Shown here piece by piece: positions 1 to 11,100 of a DNA stretch of 64,000 nt. The DNA comes from Ceriagrion tenellum (Eukaryota; Arthropoda; Insecta; Odonata; Coenagrionidae), in assembly GCA_963169105.1 (NCBI GenBank), contig OY720643.1:19688373-19752372 (forward strand), written 5' to 3'. The notes below the pieces were generated by a model that saw only the letters and a program-made list of their open reading frames with translations, was not told where the DNA came from and ran no database searches. Position 1 is the stretch's first letter. Every line of letters begins with the position of its first letter. Made by a program: the position numbers and the translations under genes.

Positions 1-1185
1 CGAGCCAACATAGCACCTCTAGCAATTTTTATCTCGCTCGCAATTCCTTCTTCTCTTCTCTTCCTTCCGACCAGTCATAATCGTTAAAATTGGAAAACGC
101 TTTGTGGAAACATTCTTTTATTGTATTTATCCGGCTGCGCGGCATGAATAACGGGAAATCTTTATGAAAACAATATTGGAAGCTGAAATAATGGAGGGAG
201 GGTGAGAGTAGAATGGACGAGCCTTATTTTTCCCGTTGGAAAAGTTTCTCAAATGGAAAGAGGGAAGAATGGGAGAGGAAAGAATCCAATAGAGAACGCC
301 GAAGAAAAGAAGAAAGGATGGAAGGATTCTATGGACGTATTTCGGAGTTCAGTTAGCTCGTGGGGGGAATGAAAGACAAAGTGAACAAAAAAAATCAGAC
401 CATTTTGCTCGTGAGAAGCACGGAATGCTTTCTGCGACTTTTTCCATCGTTGTTTACCTCAGAGAAAAATCTGCTTTCAGCGGTTCGTGCGAGGAATTAC
501 AATATGATCCACATCCTGTTATTGTGTTATAACTTCAATTTTCACCTTGGGATAAAAATCGGTGAAATACTGTCTGGACGAAACAAATTCACGTCCATGA
601 CGGGATCTAGGCACTAGATTTAGGTGTAGTGGATTACAGATAACTTTCTGGGAGTTGCCATAGCTTTGGTCCTCTCTCGGGGAAATATTCAAGAAATTTA
701 TCAAATGGTTTTCAAAAGATTGAAACTCACTATGCGATCAGTTTGTAAACCCTTGTGAGTAGTAGCAAAAGAGTTTATAGTACTACTAGACTTTGTATTG
801 GCCTCATATGGCATTTTTGGTGAAGTAAAAATGGGTTTTTTTGCGAGCAGAACAAGGTAGCAAAGCCTTTCAAGAAGAAAGCATTTGATATTTAAATTTT
901 TTCAAAGATTAATCCTAATTGAAAATGAAAGTAATGAGGAATATGAATCTTATGCATGGATTTTGGTCATTACGGGCACTATCGATAAATCAGAGTAAAA
1001 ATCCGTTAACGTATGCTTGTAGTCTTAGGCAAACACTCGTAGTTCAAACCCTGGAATACTCGCTCATGTTTACAATGTTTCGACTCTCCCTAACAATAGT
1101 CAACATGATTCCCAAAATTCATGCACAGGAGTCGATTATTCTGTCGGTTTCATCAATAAATTGGATTAATCTTAAATGTTAATGG
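1..1185. other. Unannotated AT-rich flank
   Basis: No gene, RNA or repeat recognised. The stretch around 180-345 is purine-rich (GGGAGG/GAAGAA runs) on the plus strand. The short open frames here have no recognisable motifs and look random. Confidence 0.6.
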
Positions 1186-1188
1186 TAA

Positions 1189-1561
1189 AGCCTGATTCAC
1201 ACGCTCATTTTTCAGGACGCCCACAACTCATTGAGGTATGTTTTTCTATGACGAGAAAAATTATAGCTTAAATCATCGTTTTCCATAATATGGGGTCGAT
1301 TTCGTTCAAACTGCAAGCATCATCCCCATAGTGCCCGTTATCCCAGTTTGAGGAAAAATTTTATGCGGTATCACGTCTCCATTTGCTCTGATTGGTTCTC
1401 CGTTCACATTCACGTGCGTGTTCGGGGACGTGCTCAAATGATACCCAAAGGGGTACCTTTCATTGCCGATATTCCTGAAAAAAATCACTTCCAAAACTTT
1501 TGAGCTGCCATTGCCTTTATCCCTGAGCTTGCGCGTGAAAAATGACAGCGTGAATCACGCG
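1189..1561. mobile_element. MITE-like element with ~25-bp imperfect terminal inverted repeats
   Basis: The left end reads AGCCTGATTCACACGCTC followed by ATTTTTC. The reverse complement of the right end reads CGCGTGATTCACGCTGTC followed by ATTTTTC, so the termini are imperfect inverted repeats. Both ends are flanked by TAA (1,186-1,188 and 1,562-1,564), which fits the 3-bp TWA target duplication of PIF/Harbinger-type elements. The 373-bp body has no transposase-like frame, so this would be a non-autonomous copy. Assignment to Harbinger rests only on the TAA duplication and is tentative. Confidence 0.5.
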
Positions 1562-1564
1562 TAA

Positions 1565-2245
1565 GGAAACCCGCGCGCTTTGTTAAAATGCGGAGGACGT
1601 ACAGAAACCGTAACGCCTCCTCTGAGAAGGTCGAAGAGACAGAAGGTCGAAATCTACCAGTGGTGTCAAGTTGGTCAAACCGTAAGTTGACTGAAATGAC
1701 TTTTCATTCATCTTTTGGCTACTTCATAGAAAGATGTCCTCTGAAATGAATAACATAATCACACCTTTTCACGCTATAGAAGTCGGAAATTTTACTTAAG
1801 ATTACATTGTATTGATGTGAGAATATATAAAAAAATGGGAAAAAATGAAATTTGATTTCATGTAATATGGAGGCCATTTTGGGGAAAACTGAGTTCGAGG
1901 CGCAAATATTTCCTAAGAGTTGTCTATGAGTATGGTTTAGGCACCTGGGTATTATATTTTTCAACTGTTGGCTTAATACTGCTATGATTAGACGTCATCC
2001 CATTTAAGCACATCTGTACATACGCTGAAAGGCACGATACACGCGGGAATGGAAATGATACGTGACCGATATTATAGTTTATTTCTTAATTAAAACATAT
2101 TATTGCTAGAGCTTTCGATGCGCTATTCGAAAATATATTATAATATGCGTTTTTCAAGCAATGGGCTAGGCGTGACTTCTTGATATTTGTTGGCAACAAT
2201 TATAATAACAAGAAATGTATTCTTAGGCGTTTAGAAGCAACTCTC
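1565..2245. other. Unannotated stretch
   Basis: AT-rich sequence with no recognisable coding frame, repeat or RNA gene. Confidence 0.6.
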
Positions 2246-2297
2246 TGCACATGCTAAATTCAATAGTATCAGGCGAGACATGATGGAACTCCTTCAT

Positions 2298-2466
2298 GAT
2301 GGCTTAGAAAGGAAAAGCAATGGCAGATTCCACAATTATTTATTAAGGCGACCTGTTTCAATACAAGGTATCATTATCAGGGCCTGATGATGATACCTTG
2401 TATCGAAACCGATCGCCTTAATAAATAATTGTGGAGCCTACCACTGCTTTTCCTTTCTGAGCCATC
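2298..2466. mobile_element. Near-perfect palindromic element with hammerhead-like cores
   Basis: The two arms (2,298-2,381 and 2,383-2,466) are reverse complements over about 84 bp with few mismatches; both carry the GATGGC...GAAAGGAAAAGCA and CCACAATTATTTATTAAGGCGA blocks. The centre carries a CTGATGATGATACC / GTATCGAAAC motif on the plus strand and its diverged mirror on the minus strand. TGCACATGC occurs at 2,246-2,254 and again at 2,469-2,477, a possible 9-bp target duplication if the element extends leftwards by about 45 bp. The structure fits an inverted dimer of a short non-coding retroelement; the class is inferred. Confidence 0.65.
2381..2417 (+). ncRNA. Hammerhead-ribozyme-like motif
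   Basis: Stem I GGC/GCC (2,381-2,383 with 2,415-2,417) encloses CTGATGA (2,384-2,390), one extra T, a stem II GATAC-CTT-GTATC (2,392-2,404), GAAA (2,405-2,408), a short CCGA loop and UC (2,413-2,414). These are the conserved hammerhead core bases in the correct order. The one-base insertion before stem II departs from the canonical fold, so catalytic activity is uncertain. The motif recurs elsewhere in this window with different stem II sequences. Confidence 0.4.
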
Positions 2467-3180
2467 TGTGCACATGCAATTGAACTAAAACGAAATAAAC
2501 ATATGTAATGTGCCTCAAGGCTAGACATTAACAAGCATTGAATTGCCAAAATTTACCTACCCGTGGGGTGCATTTTTTCACTTTTATATGAGAATATCAC
2601 AAATTGGAATCTATGAGAATCCTATGAAACAATTTACACAAATCTGTACATAAGTAAAAATGTTTCCAACCATATTAAGAACTGATAATAATACTCTATA
2701 TACTAGTATTACTCATACTTCTCCAAGTGCTTGCCCTTTCGTCGATTGAAGATGTAAACAAGTGGCAAGGGTAACGGCCTAACACGATGGGTACACTGGT
2801 TCTCGTACAGTCTCCGAAGTTAAGGTAGTTTGAGCGAGATAGTTCTCTGTCATAAAGGAAACCATATCCAAACTGTACGTTTTAATTTAATCCAAGTGTA
2901 GGACTCATGAAATAAAAATTGCAGTATTATTGATGCCATTAAATTATTTTATATGACTGAAATTCTAAGTAATTTAATAAAAATATTTATATAAGTCTAA
3001 AACTTGACTCATTTTTTTTCACTTGGTACCTTTAAAACTCCTTCTAAACGAAATAATTTTTTTTAATTCTGGAAAAATAGCTGCGGTTATTGCATTCTTT
3101 ATTTTTCAAAGTAGTGGAAGAACAAAAATTGAACGCGCTTCATTTTTTGACAGGAAGTAGGTGTTATAAATTCCTCTTGA

Positions 3181-3380
3181 AAAAAATAAGGTCTCTCTGG
3201 AGTGCATCCATGTACCATTTTCCATGCAAAAAGGCGGGTATTTGTCGTTAAAAATCTCGGAAAGTAGTTGGGTTAGGGGATGATATATTTGTATCTTTGG
3301 AGAGATGAGATACTTTTCTTAAAATTGATAAAAAATTTATTGATTTATATGTGAAATGATATTTTGTTCAAACAACCTTA
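3181..3380 (-). repeat. Old interspersed repeat, copy 1
   Basis: Read on the minus strand, this segment aligns by eye with 40,327-40,525, 47,963-48,113 and (minus) 34,378-34,533. Shared blocks in order are AAGGTnGTTTGAnC, AAATATCATTT, ATCAATnAA, TTTTAAAGAAAA, CATGGAAAA.GGTACATG and GATGCACT. It is non-coding and clearly diverged. A short related piece (TTAAGGTAGTTTGAGCGA) also sits near 2,820. The transposon class is unknown. Confidence 0.6.
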
Positions 3381-3498
3381 AGCATCGTTTAACATCGCGC
3401 ATACTACCAGCGAGAGACAGTGAGCGAGAAATGCCTATAGGCGTCGGAACACGTCAAATAAAAAAACTACTAGAAATGGCGTAATGAGTTTGTACATG

Positions 3499-3534
3499 AT
3501 TTATTATTATTATTATTATTATTAAAGAGGATGA
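3499..3534. repeat. (TTA)n microsatellite
   Basis: About eleven consecutive ATT/TTA units with no interruption. Confidence 0.9.
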
Positions 3535-3949
3535 TTTGCATGAAGATATTTTCCTGCCTCCATCACCTCATTTCTTTTTAATTTCGAGTAAATTTTTTCT
3601 TTTTCTGGGAGGTGGGCGAAATCGATGTTTTAACTGTTCATTTTTTTTGTGGACAGCAGACTCTTGGATCCGAGCGGCAGGCATTGGGAGGGGGACGCCA
3701 AAGGGGTTGCAACCACATCCTCACCCCTCTAACCCTATTCCCACCGCCAAAAAGTCGCATTTCCTCCCTTGTTCTACTCTAGATTGTGTTCTCGTGTGCA
3801 AATTTTTCTTGGTAAAGATCCACTCCTGTCACATTCCGTTGTGAATGCTTTCAGGGTATTGAGTGGCCGTAGAATTTTACCGGAAATACGATAAGCAGAA
3901 GGTAAATAATAAAAGCAGAAGCACTATTTCCACCGATTATCATATAATG

Positions 3950-4239
3950 CAACACAGAGCGACACAGAGAATATTATCATAACGCCTCACTACATCTCTA
4001 GGTCTGACAGAAACGATAAAATAAGAGAGATACTCTGCCAAACAGGTGCAAAAACTCATTCTTTCCGCGCACAATAAGCGCCCAAAATAAAAACTGAGCT
4101 CCACTAAATACACTCCCATAATACATGTCACCATTTTACCTCCCAACACCTTATCCATTACATCTTTACACGGCTGGTGTCCTAACACCCCCGCCACTCC
4201 CTCATGCGGTGGTTCGCAGGGTAGTATGTAGATGTAGAT
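3950..4239 (+). mobile_element. LINE 3' end (CR1/Jockey type, family with short tail)
   Basis: The translated strand retains degraded pieces of the reverse-transcriptase C-terminus, including NSFFPRTI near 4,048-4,071 (compare MSFFPRTI in the better copy at 60.4-61.9 kb). It then runs through a 3' UTR with CACCCCCGCCACTCCCTCAT and GGTGGTTCGCAGGGTA and ends in GTAGATGTAGAT. The copy is 5'-truncated and broken by stops. Its closest relative in the window is the minus-strand copy at 42,655-42,990, with which it shares the CTAACACCCCC 3' UTR. Confidence 0.7.
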
Positions 4240-5600
4240 TTAATGCAAGGATGCTTGGCAGCACGATGAAAGAGGAAGGTGACGAAGATGTGGAAGAAGG
4301 GAGAACGAAAGAGTCCTGCGAAAGGGAGCAAGCAGACTGCCAGAATTTACCCAAAGGAAAAAGAAGCGGAGGGGAAGAAAGGGAAAATTGCCGGAGGGGC
4401 TTTTCTCGCATCGCAGCGGGGAGGCAAGTAGTTCAAGGGAAGGAAGGATGGGGGCGCTGCGCTGGTGAGCAAGCAAACGACTTCATCCGGGCCAAGTGGA
4501 GACGGCACCAGCCTCGGCCGATCCGCAATCCTCGCGCTTAGCCACGCAATCACAATAACAGTGAGCGGGGCGGAAGATATATAAAAATCGAGCAAATGAC
4601 CGGTCCGGGAAGATCCCCAGAACGGGGGACATGGGCAGTTTTTTCCTTCCTTTCCAACGCTTTTCGGAGACCGTGCCAAAATGGACCGGGCAAGGGAGTG
4701 TTGGTAGGAATAAATGCCACGCACGATGCTCAGAAGGAGAGGAAGGGGTTAATTGCATGAATAAAACATCGGAAGGGTGAGTTTGGCCCACGCAACTTGG
4801 TAAACTGGACGATATAAATACGCATCCAGAGTAAATAATTCAATTTTTCCTCTGCCTAGAGAACAAAAAAAAACCATCGTCGTAAGAGAAATGCATTGCG
4901 GCATTTTGGTGACCCAATAGCTATTGGGTACTTTCCAATCACCTTGGCCAGAATAGCGTACATTGATGGGGATGGAAACAAACTATGTATTGCAGATTCA
5001 AGTCGACGATTGGAACGATCTACGCGTAAATGTTTATTAAGTGGCAGAATGGCATTCGACTTCTATAAAAAAAGTGGTCATATTCATCGCTTGAATGATT
5101 AAATTTAGAGTTATTACATTTTTTCTAGCATTAATCACAATTAACTTTGGAATTTGGATAGTCTTGTCTCTATTATTACATATTTTCTCGGTATCACAAT
5201 TTTCATCATCTACCGCAAACAGTAGCGAAAGCGAAGTACTCGAAAGATGTGCTACAATCTGCTTAGCGCACCTGACAACACAAAAGCATTCAACAAGCTC
5301 TCCCTTATGCAGATTAAAACAGTTTAGCTCACCTGAGTGATTGGAAAGCTCTTATTTGCTGCTGAGTTCCAAGGAAATGTAAATATAAATTAGATTGAAA
5401 TATCCATCTACAAACAATGGTGTGGAGTGTTGCGCCTTATAGCTCAGATACATGGGCAATGGGAAAGCTTCAACGAAAACAGAGAGAGGCTTCGGAAACG
5501 TGGTACTATAGGTTGTTGTCAAATATTAAAAAATAGAATCAAAATTGTGGAAGCTTACGGAAAAACGGAGGATAAAACTACAGGTAGCGCTATGAGGAAG
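4240..5600. other. Unannotated; purine-rich GC island then AT-rich DNA
   Basis: Positions 4,240-4,720 are GC-richer and strongly purine-skewed on the plus strand (GAAAGAGGAAGGTGACG-type runs), giving long overlapping open frames on both strands that look like composition artefacts. A perfect 16-bp palindrome CCCAATAGCTATTGGG is at 4,912-4,927. No gene recognised. Confidence 0.6.
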
Positions 5601-5613
5601 ACACGGTCTAGAT

Positions 5614-5905
5614 TAGTGTTTTCCAAACTTTTTCGAGCCACCTTTTCTCTGCAAACCTTAACCCAGCGGTCCCAACAATAAGCTTTAAAATCATGGACTT
5701 CATGATCAAAGGAAATTAAGTTCATAAAAATAAAGCTAATACGATTGTGATCAAACTATTGTTTATTTCAAATCAAACTGAGAGATAGTTTATTCATCCC
5801 TGAACATGTATGTTCGATATGGGATCTGCCTCCAGCAGCTTGCAGCCCCCTTAGATGAAAGCGTCGCCCTCCTGGGGGCAGTAGCGCCCACTTTGGGAAC
5901 CACTG
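5614..5905. mobile_element. Possible hAT-type MITE
   Basis: The left end TAGTGTTTTCCAAACTTTTT and the reverse complement of the right end, CAGTGGTTCCCAAAGTGGGC, resemble hAT-family termini of the form YAGTGKTTYCCAAA. The right half carries the GCGCCC...GGGGGC block often seen in such elements. The flanking 8-mers (GTCTAGAT and GTCTTTGA) match in only four bases, so the target duplication is weak. Two unrelated fragments are an alternative. Confidence 0.35.
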
Positions 5906-5929
5906 GTCTTTGAGAGAACTTTGAGATGA

Positions 5930-6110
5930 AGCGAATTCGCAAGGAACATAAAAGAAGGGGAAACCGAGAAGAAGTCCTCACGAGGAAGACACATCCATGG
6001 TTCAAGTGAAACGGGATATAAAAGAGAAGAGCTGCAAGGGAATAAAGGAGTAAGAAGGAGACAGGGTGGAATGGATTGGTCCAGTCAACCAATCTTGGGA
6101 TTGAATAGTA
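5930..6110 (+). pseudogene. Degenerate LINE 3' end (RTE-like family)
   Basis: The segment ends in CAGTCAACCAATCTTGGG, ATTGAA, the same terminal block that ends the clearer LINE copy at 6,325-6,785. There it encodes the last residues (VNQSWD, stop) of the polyprotein. Upstream, only fragments such as a GETEKK/RGR stretch suggest a LINE C-terminus. The reading frame is broken. Confidence 0.4.
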
Positions 6111-6426
6111 GTTTTGATGATAGCGAGAAAAGCGGTGGAGGGGAGGCTTAAAAAGAGAGTGGATGAGATATGGTCCTCTTGGTAGTTCAGTCGCAGTTGA
6201 CTTCTGATACGGGCATGTTTGGATTGGCATATGATTACTTCTGTCTCACCATCTTCAGCAGCAAATAAGGGTGCAACACCACCTTAGGCAGACGGCCCAA
6301 GTACTTCCGAGATAACAAATTTGAATTTTGCAAAAGCTGAGCGGAAAAGACTAGACCTCTACAAAATCTGGTGCTGGAGGAGGATGCTGAAGATCAAATG
6401 AACGGGCAAGATAAGAAATGGTACGG

Positions 6427-6541
6427 AGGCTTCCGCGGTTCTTTATTGAGGTCAGTTTATTCGGATTTTTCCCGCGTTGATTCATATTAACGGACAATAG
6501 TTTCGCTAACCTTACAACTAGCGTCGTCAGGACCAGATGGG
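6427..6541. mobile_element. Short GGCTTCCGCGG element inserted in a LINE
   Basis: It begins GGAGGCTTCCGCGGTTC, contains CGCGTTGATTCAT and ends at a hammerhead-like motif. Both blocks recur in the element at 12,015-12,155, and the GGCTTCCGCGG end recurs (inverted) at 30,090-30,105 and, with one change, at 48,551-48,565. Flanking AAATGGTACGG and AGATGGGACCG match in 8 of 11 positions and may be a decayed target duplication. Confidence 0.55.
6493..6540 (-). ncRNA. Hammerhead-like motif
   Basis: On the minus strand: CTGACGA, one extra C, stem II GCTA...TAGC, GAAA, C-TATT-G, then UC. All core positions expected of a hammerhead are present apart from the extra base before stem II. Stem I pairing is not obvious. 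It forms the inner end of the element at 6,427-6,541. Confidence 0.35.
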
Positions 6542-6785
6542 ACCGTATGGGACACCTAACAGAAAGGAAGAGCCAGATGTATTGGACACACCCTGAGACA
6601 CAGTAGGTTTGTAAAGAACATTATTGAAAAGTCTCAAGAGGAAGACTCAGTAATAAGTTCATTGACCAAATAAAGAGGAGAGTACATATGAAGAGATACC
6701 AGGAGGTAAGGGAACTGACATTAGAGAGGGAATGGTGGCGGGCTGCAGTCAACCAATCTTGGGATTGAACGACCAATTAATGAAT

Positions 6786-7740
6786 GAAATTTTGCAAAGC
6801 TCTTAAGCTAGCAATTCTTACAATATCATGCTAACTAGAAAATATATTTGGCCCTGTAATCATAAATGACGTTAATTATCGCAGGGTCTTATTGGGCTTT
6901 GGCAAGATAAACAAATATTTTCATCGAAGCCGCGGAAGGCATCAGTGAATGAGGTAGAGGAGACACTATAGTTTTCCTAGTCTTAAGAATAGGACAGCGT
7001 GAGTGGAGCAGTGAATGAGAGTGAGAGAATCCAAAGTACTTGGCAATGATAGGGTATTATGGGGGAAATTATTCAAAGGACCAGGGCTGACGGTAATGAC
7101 TAATTTATTTGACTTGGCCCACCCCGGAAGGAAATGGTGAGACGGGTATGAGTGGAATTGTTTGCGCATTAGGTTTTCTTACTAAGCAATGTTGCCACTT
7201 TCGTGAGGAAACAATTTAAGCCTCTTAAAGGCATAAATATGAGGTAATGGTGATAGATACAATAAAACAAATGAGGGGGATGATCGTTCGACTTGGAAAC
7301 TTAGTAACTTAGTAACGGCGGCTATGGTGACACTCTTGGAAACGCCTCGATTCCGTTTACCTATGATGTACAATTATTATGCAATTTATCTCCCACCATT
7401 GTCCTTATTTTATCGTTAAATAATAATGAATAAATTCATTTTATTATTCTAGAAGAGCACTCCTTTAGAACAAAGTAGTACAAAATGTGATGTGCAAGGC
7501 CATATAATAAGACAATAAATCATATACTCCATCATGAGACTAGGGAAGAATAATTCGTTCATATAAAAGATAGCAATGTCATCATACAATAAAACATGAG
7601 GAACCCAATAAAGAATGATTTGTACATATAAAATTAACAATGGTATCGTACAACAACCAGAGTAAAAAAGAAAACTAAATTACTCCTTCAAACACATACA
7701 TTTACCACAGACATATCAATAAAAAAATCCATTTCAAAAC
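6786..7740. other. Unannotated stretch
   Basis: AT-rich; no recognised repeat or gene. The part from 7,440 to 7,740 may be 3' UTR of the minus-strand LINE that follows, since it lies directly downstream of that LINE's stop codon. Confidence 0.5.
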
Positions 7741-7772
7741 AATATGATCTATATACATGGGTCTCAAACAAG

Positions 7773-8165
7773 TCAATGTTTGATTAGCTTTCTCTTAAAT
7801 ATTTCGAGTGTTGCACAGTCTTTTACTTGTTTTGGCAGGTCATTCCACAAATTTGAAGCTACAACTGTAAAGGATTTTTTAAATGTGATTGCCCGGAACT
7901 GGGGGGCATACAAAAAACACGGGTCTTGTCTTGTCACTACATTTGTATATTTACAGCTAGGGGGAAAAAGATCAATTAAATACTGTGGGCTTCCATGTTT
8001 GAGGAGATCAAATGTAAAGCAAGCCATATTGTATTTTCTCCTCTATTTGATATCAAGCCAGGAGAGCTTTTTGAAATACGGGGTAATATGTTCATCTCGC
8101 CGTAGGTTAAAAATAAATTTCACGCAGGAGGTCATCAGGCGCTCTTGTTTAGTTTGACTAAGTAA
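7773..8165 (-). pseudogene. CR1/Rex-like LINE reverse-transcriptase C-terminus
   Basis: The minus strand reads in one frame, with a single internal stop (LDIK*RRK, near 8,050), through FIFNLRRDEHITPYFKKL, then HGSPQYLIDLFPPSC, and ends SNLWNDLPKQVKDC...FKRKLIKH, stop. This matches the familiar end of CR1/Rex-type LINE polyproteins (xFIxxLRRxxHITPYLKxLxWLPI ... SFxxxAxxLWNxLPxxIK...FK). The copy is 5'-truncated. It belongs to a different family from the GATGTA-tailed LINEs at 50-62 kb. Confidence 0.75.
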
Positions 8166-8261
8166 TATTGTTATTGATAGACTTATAGCTTAACAGAAGT
8201 AATTCCCGTTTTATTTTGTCTGTATGACACATCATTGACCAATCGGAGCATGACAAGAACC

Positions 8262-8320
8262 ACCGTAGAGCAGTGGAGTGATGCGGTGGAGTGCGGTGGA
8301 GCAGTGGAGTGATACTAGGG
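8262..8320. repeat. Short GGAGT-rich minisatellite
   Basis: GCAGTGGAGTGAT occurs twice (about 8,269 and 8,301) with GCGGTGGAGT units between. It starts a G/A-rich stretch that runs to about 8,650. Confidence 0.6.
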
Positions 8321-11100
8321 GGTTACAATGGGATTGTGTGGGTATGGGCCTCCCCGGTGGGCGGTGGGTATGGATTGGGGGGGGAGGGCTCCCTCGAGTG
8401 AATGAGAGAGAATGGTTGGAGAGAGCGAGGGGTTGGATGGAGCAGGAAGTTCGGAGGATTTGAGAAAAGAGGGAGAGTGAGAGGCTTTTAAAGAGGATGA
8501 GGATGGCGATTAGGAGAGAACGGTGGATGCAATAATGAGGGGTGTCGGGGGATTACGCGGAAGGCATCGCAAAGCGAGGCGCGGCGGGGTGCGGCGGAAG
8601 CGGACCTGAAGGAGAAATTACGGCCGGCGGGGAATGGCGGGATCGCCGCTCCTGAGCTTGTGAGTTACGGCAAAAAGAGGTGGTTTCATCGCTCGCAACA
8701 GACTCGACACAGGGAATTTGAAAAAAGACTGCGTACAATAGTGTATAATGGTTCCTTTAGGAGAACAGCAGTTTGATCAGAAATACACTTGCGACAATCC
8801 TAAGGTCATTATCTGTAATCATCAATCCGAAGTTTGATTGGCTGCATCTCTACACTCCTCTCTCTCCGCCATCCGCTGAATTCCTACAGAGTTCCTTACT
8901 TTGATGTCCTTCATAATTTACCCGACCTATCCTGTTCTTGGCATTCCTCAATTATTTTTACCGTTCATTTTTTCTTTCATTAATTCTTTCCAAAGGCTAC
9001 TGTGTCGCAAGATGAGTCCATAAGTTCATCTCCTCTTCCTCCATGATTTTTATGACACTTCTTTACTAACTCTACACACGGATTATATGTGGGTAGCTTT
9101 CTTAGTCCATTTGGTCCTCATCGTAGTCGATCAAAAAAAGCCCGGGAAGCCCGTCAATGGCCAATATTGCGAAATTATCGGCACTAGATGAATGTGGAGA
9201 GCAGACTTCGATTTTTATAACATCCCCCAAACTACTATATCATTGCAAATTGTATTTGCTTATTTCACTAATGCATGGTCTTTATCATATACTACAAAAC
9301 TTTTAGGAGTTAAATGGGTTGAAGATCTATGCCCATAATTTCATGCACATAAATAAAAATTCCTCGAGGAAATTGAGCGTGCGTGAAGTGCTATTACAAC
9401 ACGTCCGCTGCATTATAGAAATAAGTTTACTCAGCAAAATGAACTAACTCTACTACAAGTCTAACTTTCTATTATTGGAATCTCAGTGGAAAATATTTCC
9501 AACTGTAATTATTGGTATAAAAAACTGCCATTTTTAGAAATCATAATCGGCATTTAATTTCCCTAATTTTATCTTTATGGCCAAATCGGGCGAAGCCCTT
9601 GGAGTTTCCGAAAATATTTTGGCCTTGTCAGAAAATAGATTGACCACAAATTATCCAACGATAATATCCCTAAATTTGATACAATCTGATTTGAATGTGA
9701 TGGTGACTCTCGTTATAGTTTCAATACTAGTCTTAAGATGCTAAAAAATGAATCGTAACGACCTGAAGAATATTCTGTCAATTTTTGTTGCCCACGTTAT
9801 GGCACAGAAATTGTAGTACCGGCAATATTTCAACTCATCATACACTCCTCCTGATTTATCAGGAAAACTGTGCAATGATTTATTAAATATTGAGGTAATA
9901 ATTTTCCAGGAATTGTGACTACCATAAATGTGTTCGCATGTGAAGTTAAATTAAGGGTTTGAGGTTGATAGGTATTTTATTGTAGGTGACATAGATGTTG
10001 GTAGAAATATTTCGATTCTACAATACTTTCAATCAACTTGAGTAAGAGAAAAATTAAAAGAGATGCTCCTCTTTCATTCCGATTATTTCAATTAAAATAG
10101 GTTTGTTCATTACGTATTGGTAAATCACATTAAAAACCAATAAAAAGGTTAAGCAGTGATGCATTCTAGTTCAGATCCAGTTTTGTAGTAAGTACAACCA
10201 CGTGACTCATCCAAATTAGGATAATTTGCCTATTAACTAGCATCAAATAGATAAAAGAGTAGAGATCCAAGTAACTTTAATGCCGAAATGGGAACAACGC
10301 CTTTTAAAACCGTAGTTAAAGATAAGTGACTACTCTAATATTTGTTAATGTTTATTGTAACTATAAAAACTCGGCCTCCTTGACGCAAATGCGAGGAAAG
10401 CCAACGATACAGTTTCGGGAGGAAGGAAATTTGGTACTTATACGTATCAAAAGAGGGAACGGGGAGTATAATCGTCATTTTTGAAGTTGGTTGTAGCATA
10501 AGACCCTAAATCCGCCGTGGCTTGTCTCTCTCTTTCCCGACTACCCTCCTATTGAAGCAGCGGAGAATGGGGAGCTCTGTCTTATATTTTTATGTGAGTC
10601 CTTCTGATCCCCTCTTAAGTACATATCATCATCTCGAGGATATCATAATCTTCTTGATGGGTTGAATGCTCCCGAGGCCTTTAAACGTCTCCACCGCGGG
10701 GTTTTTGTCTTATTTGTCGAATGTTCCCTGCCTCTCCAGCTCAATGCATCCTGTCTGCTTGCCTTACCCTAGGTGGCCATTGCCTGTTTCTTTATTACTC
10801 ATCCCTTTTCCCTACCTCGCTCATCTCCATTTTAATCCTCATCATCCTTAGTTTCGCGTCTGTTTTTTCTCTTCGGCTCATTCCCTCCATCCTTTTGTTC
10901 CTACTCCATCCCAACCCGCAGCATCCTTCATGGCCCACCATTCAGCTTCCCTCAATCCCGTTGAATAATCATCCCTCTGCAGTTTTCCACCGCTATCCAT
11001 GCGACCCGGCATCATTTTGAAAGGGCCTGAAAGGAATGAAATTTCCTGTCTCGTCCTTCTATTTCAAATTATATAAATTGTGAAGAGGTATCTTTAAAGA
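8321..11100. other. Unannotated stretch
   Basis: 8,321-8,650 is GC-rich and purine-skewed. 8,850-10,640 is ordinary AT-rich DNA. 10,640-11,020 is CT-rich with overlapping open frames of low-complexity composition. No gene, RNA or repeat recognised. Confidence 0.55.

Larger units (their letters stand above)
6325..6785 (+). pseudogene. LINE C-terminal fragment (RTE-like), interrupted by a short insertion
   Basis: The 5' part (6,325-6,425) encodes ERKRLDLYKIWCWRRMLKI, a hallmark of the region after the reverse transcriptase in RTE-like LINEs (xxWCWRRMLKIxW). The frame is then split by a small element carrying GAGGCTTCCGCGG (about 6,427-6,541). LINE sequence resumes and ends with IDQIKRRVHMKRYQEVRELT, EREWWRAAVNQSWD and a stop at about 6,770. 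A matching 3' end is on the minus strand at 53,203-53,460, and others at 31,192-31,510 and 22,420-22,752. Several stops and frameshifts show it is dead. Confidence 0.7.

Noticed and set aside
1020..1060. Box B-like GTTCAAACCC as another SINE
   Set aside because: No box A at suitable spacing and no second copy.
4125..4541. 138-codon plus-strand frame
   Set aside because: It starts inside a LINE 3' UTR and continues into purine-rich low-complexity DNA; overlapping minus-strand frames of similar length.
4912..4927. Perfect palindrome CCCAATAGCTATTGGG as a regulatory site
   Set aside because: A single 16-bp palindrome with no associated gene in AT-rich DNA is not informative.
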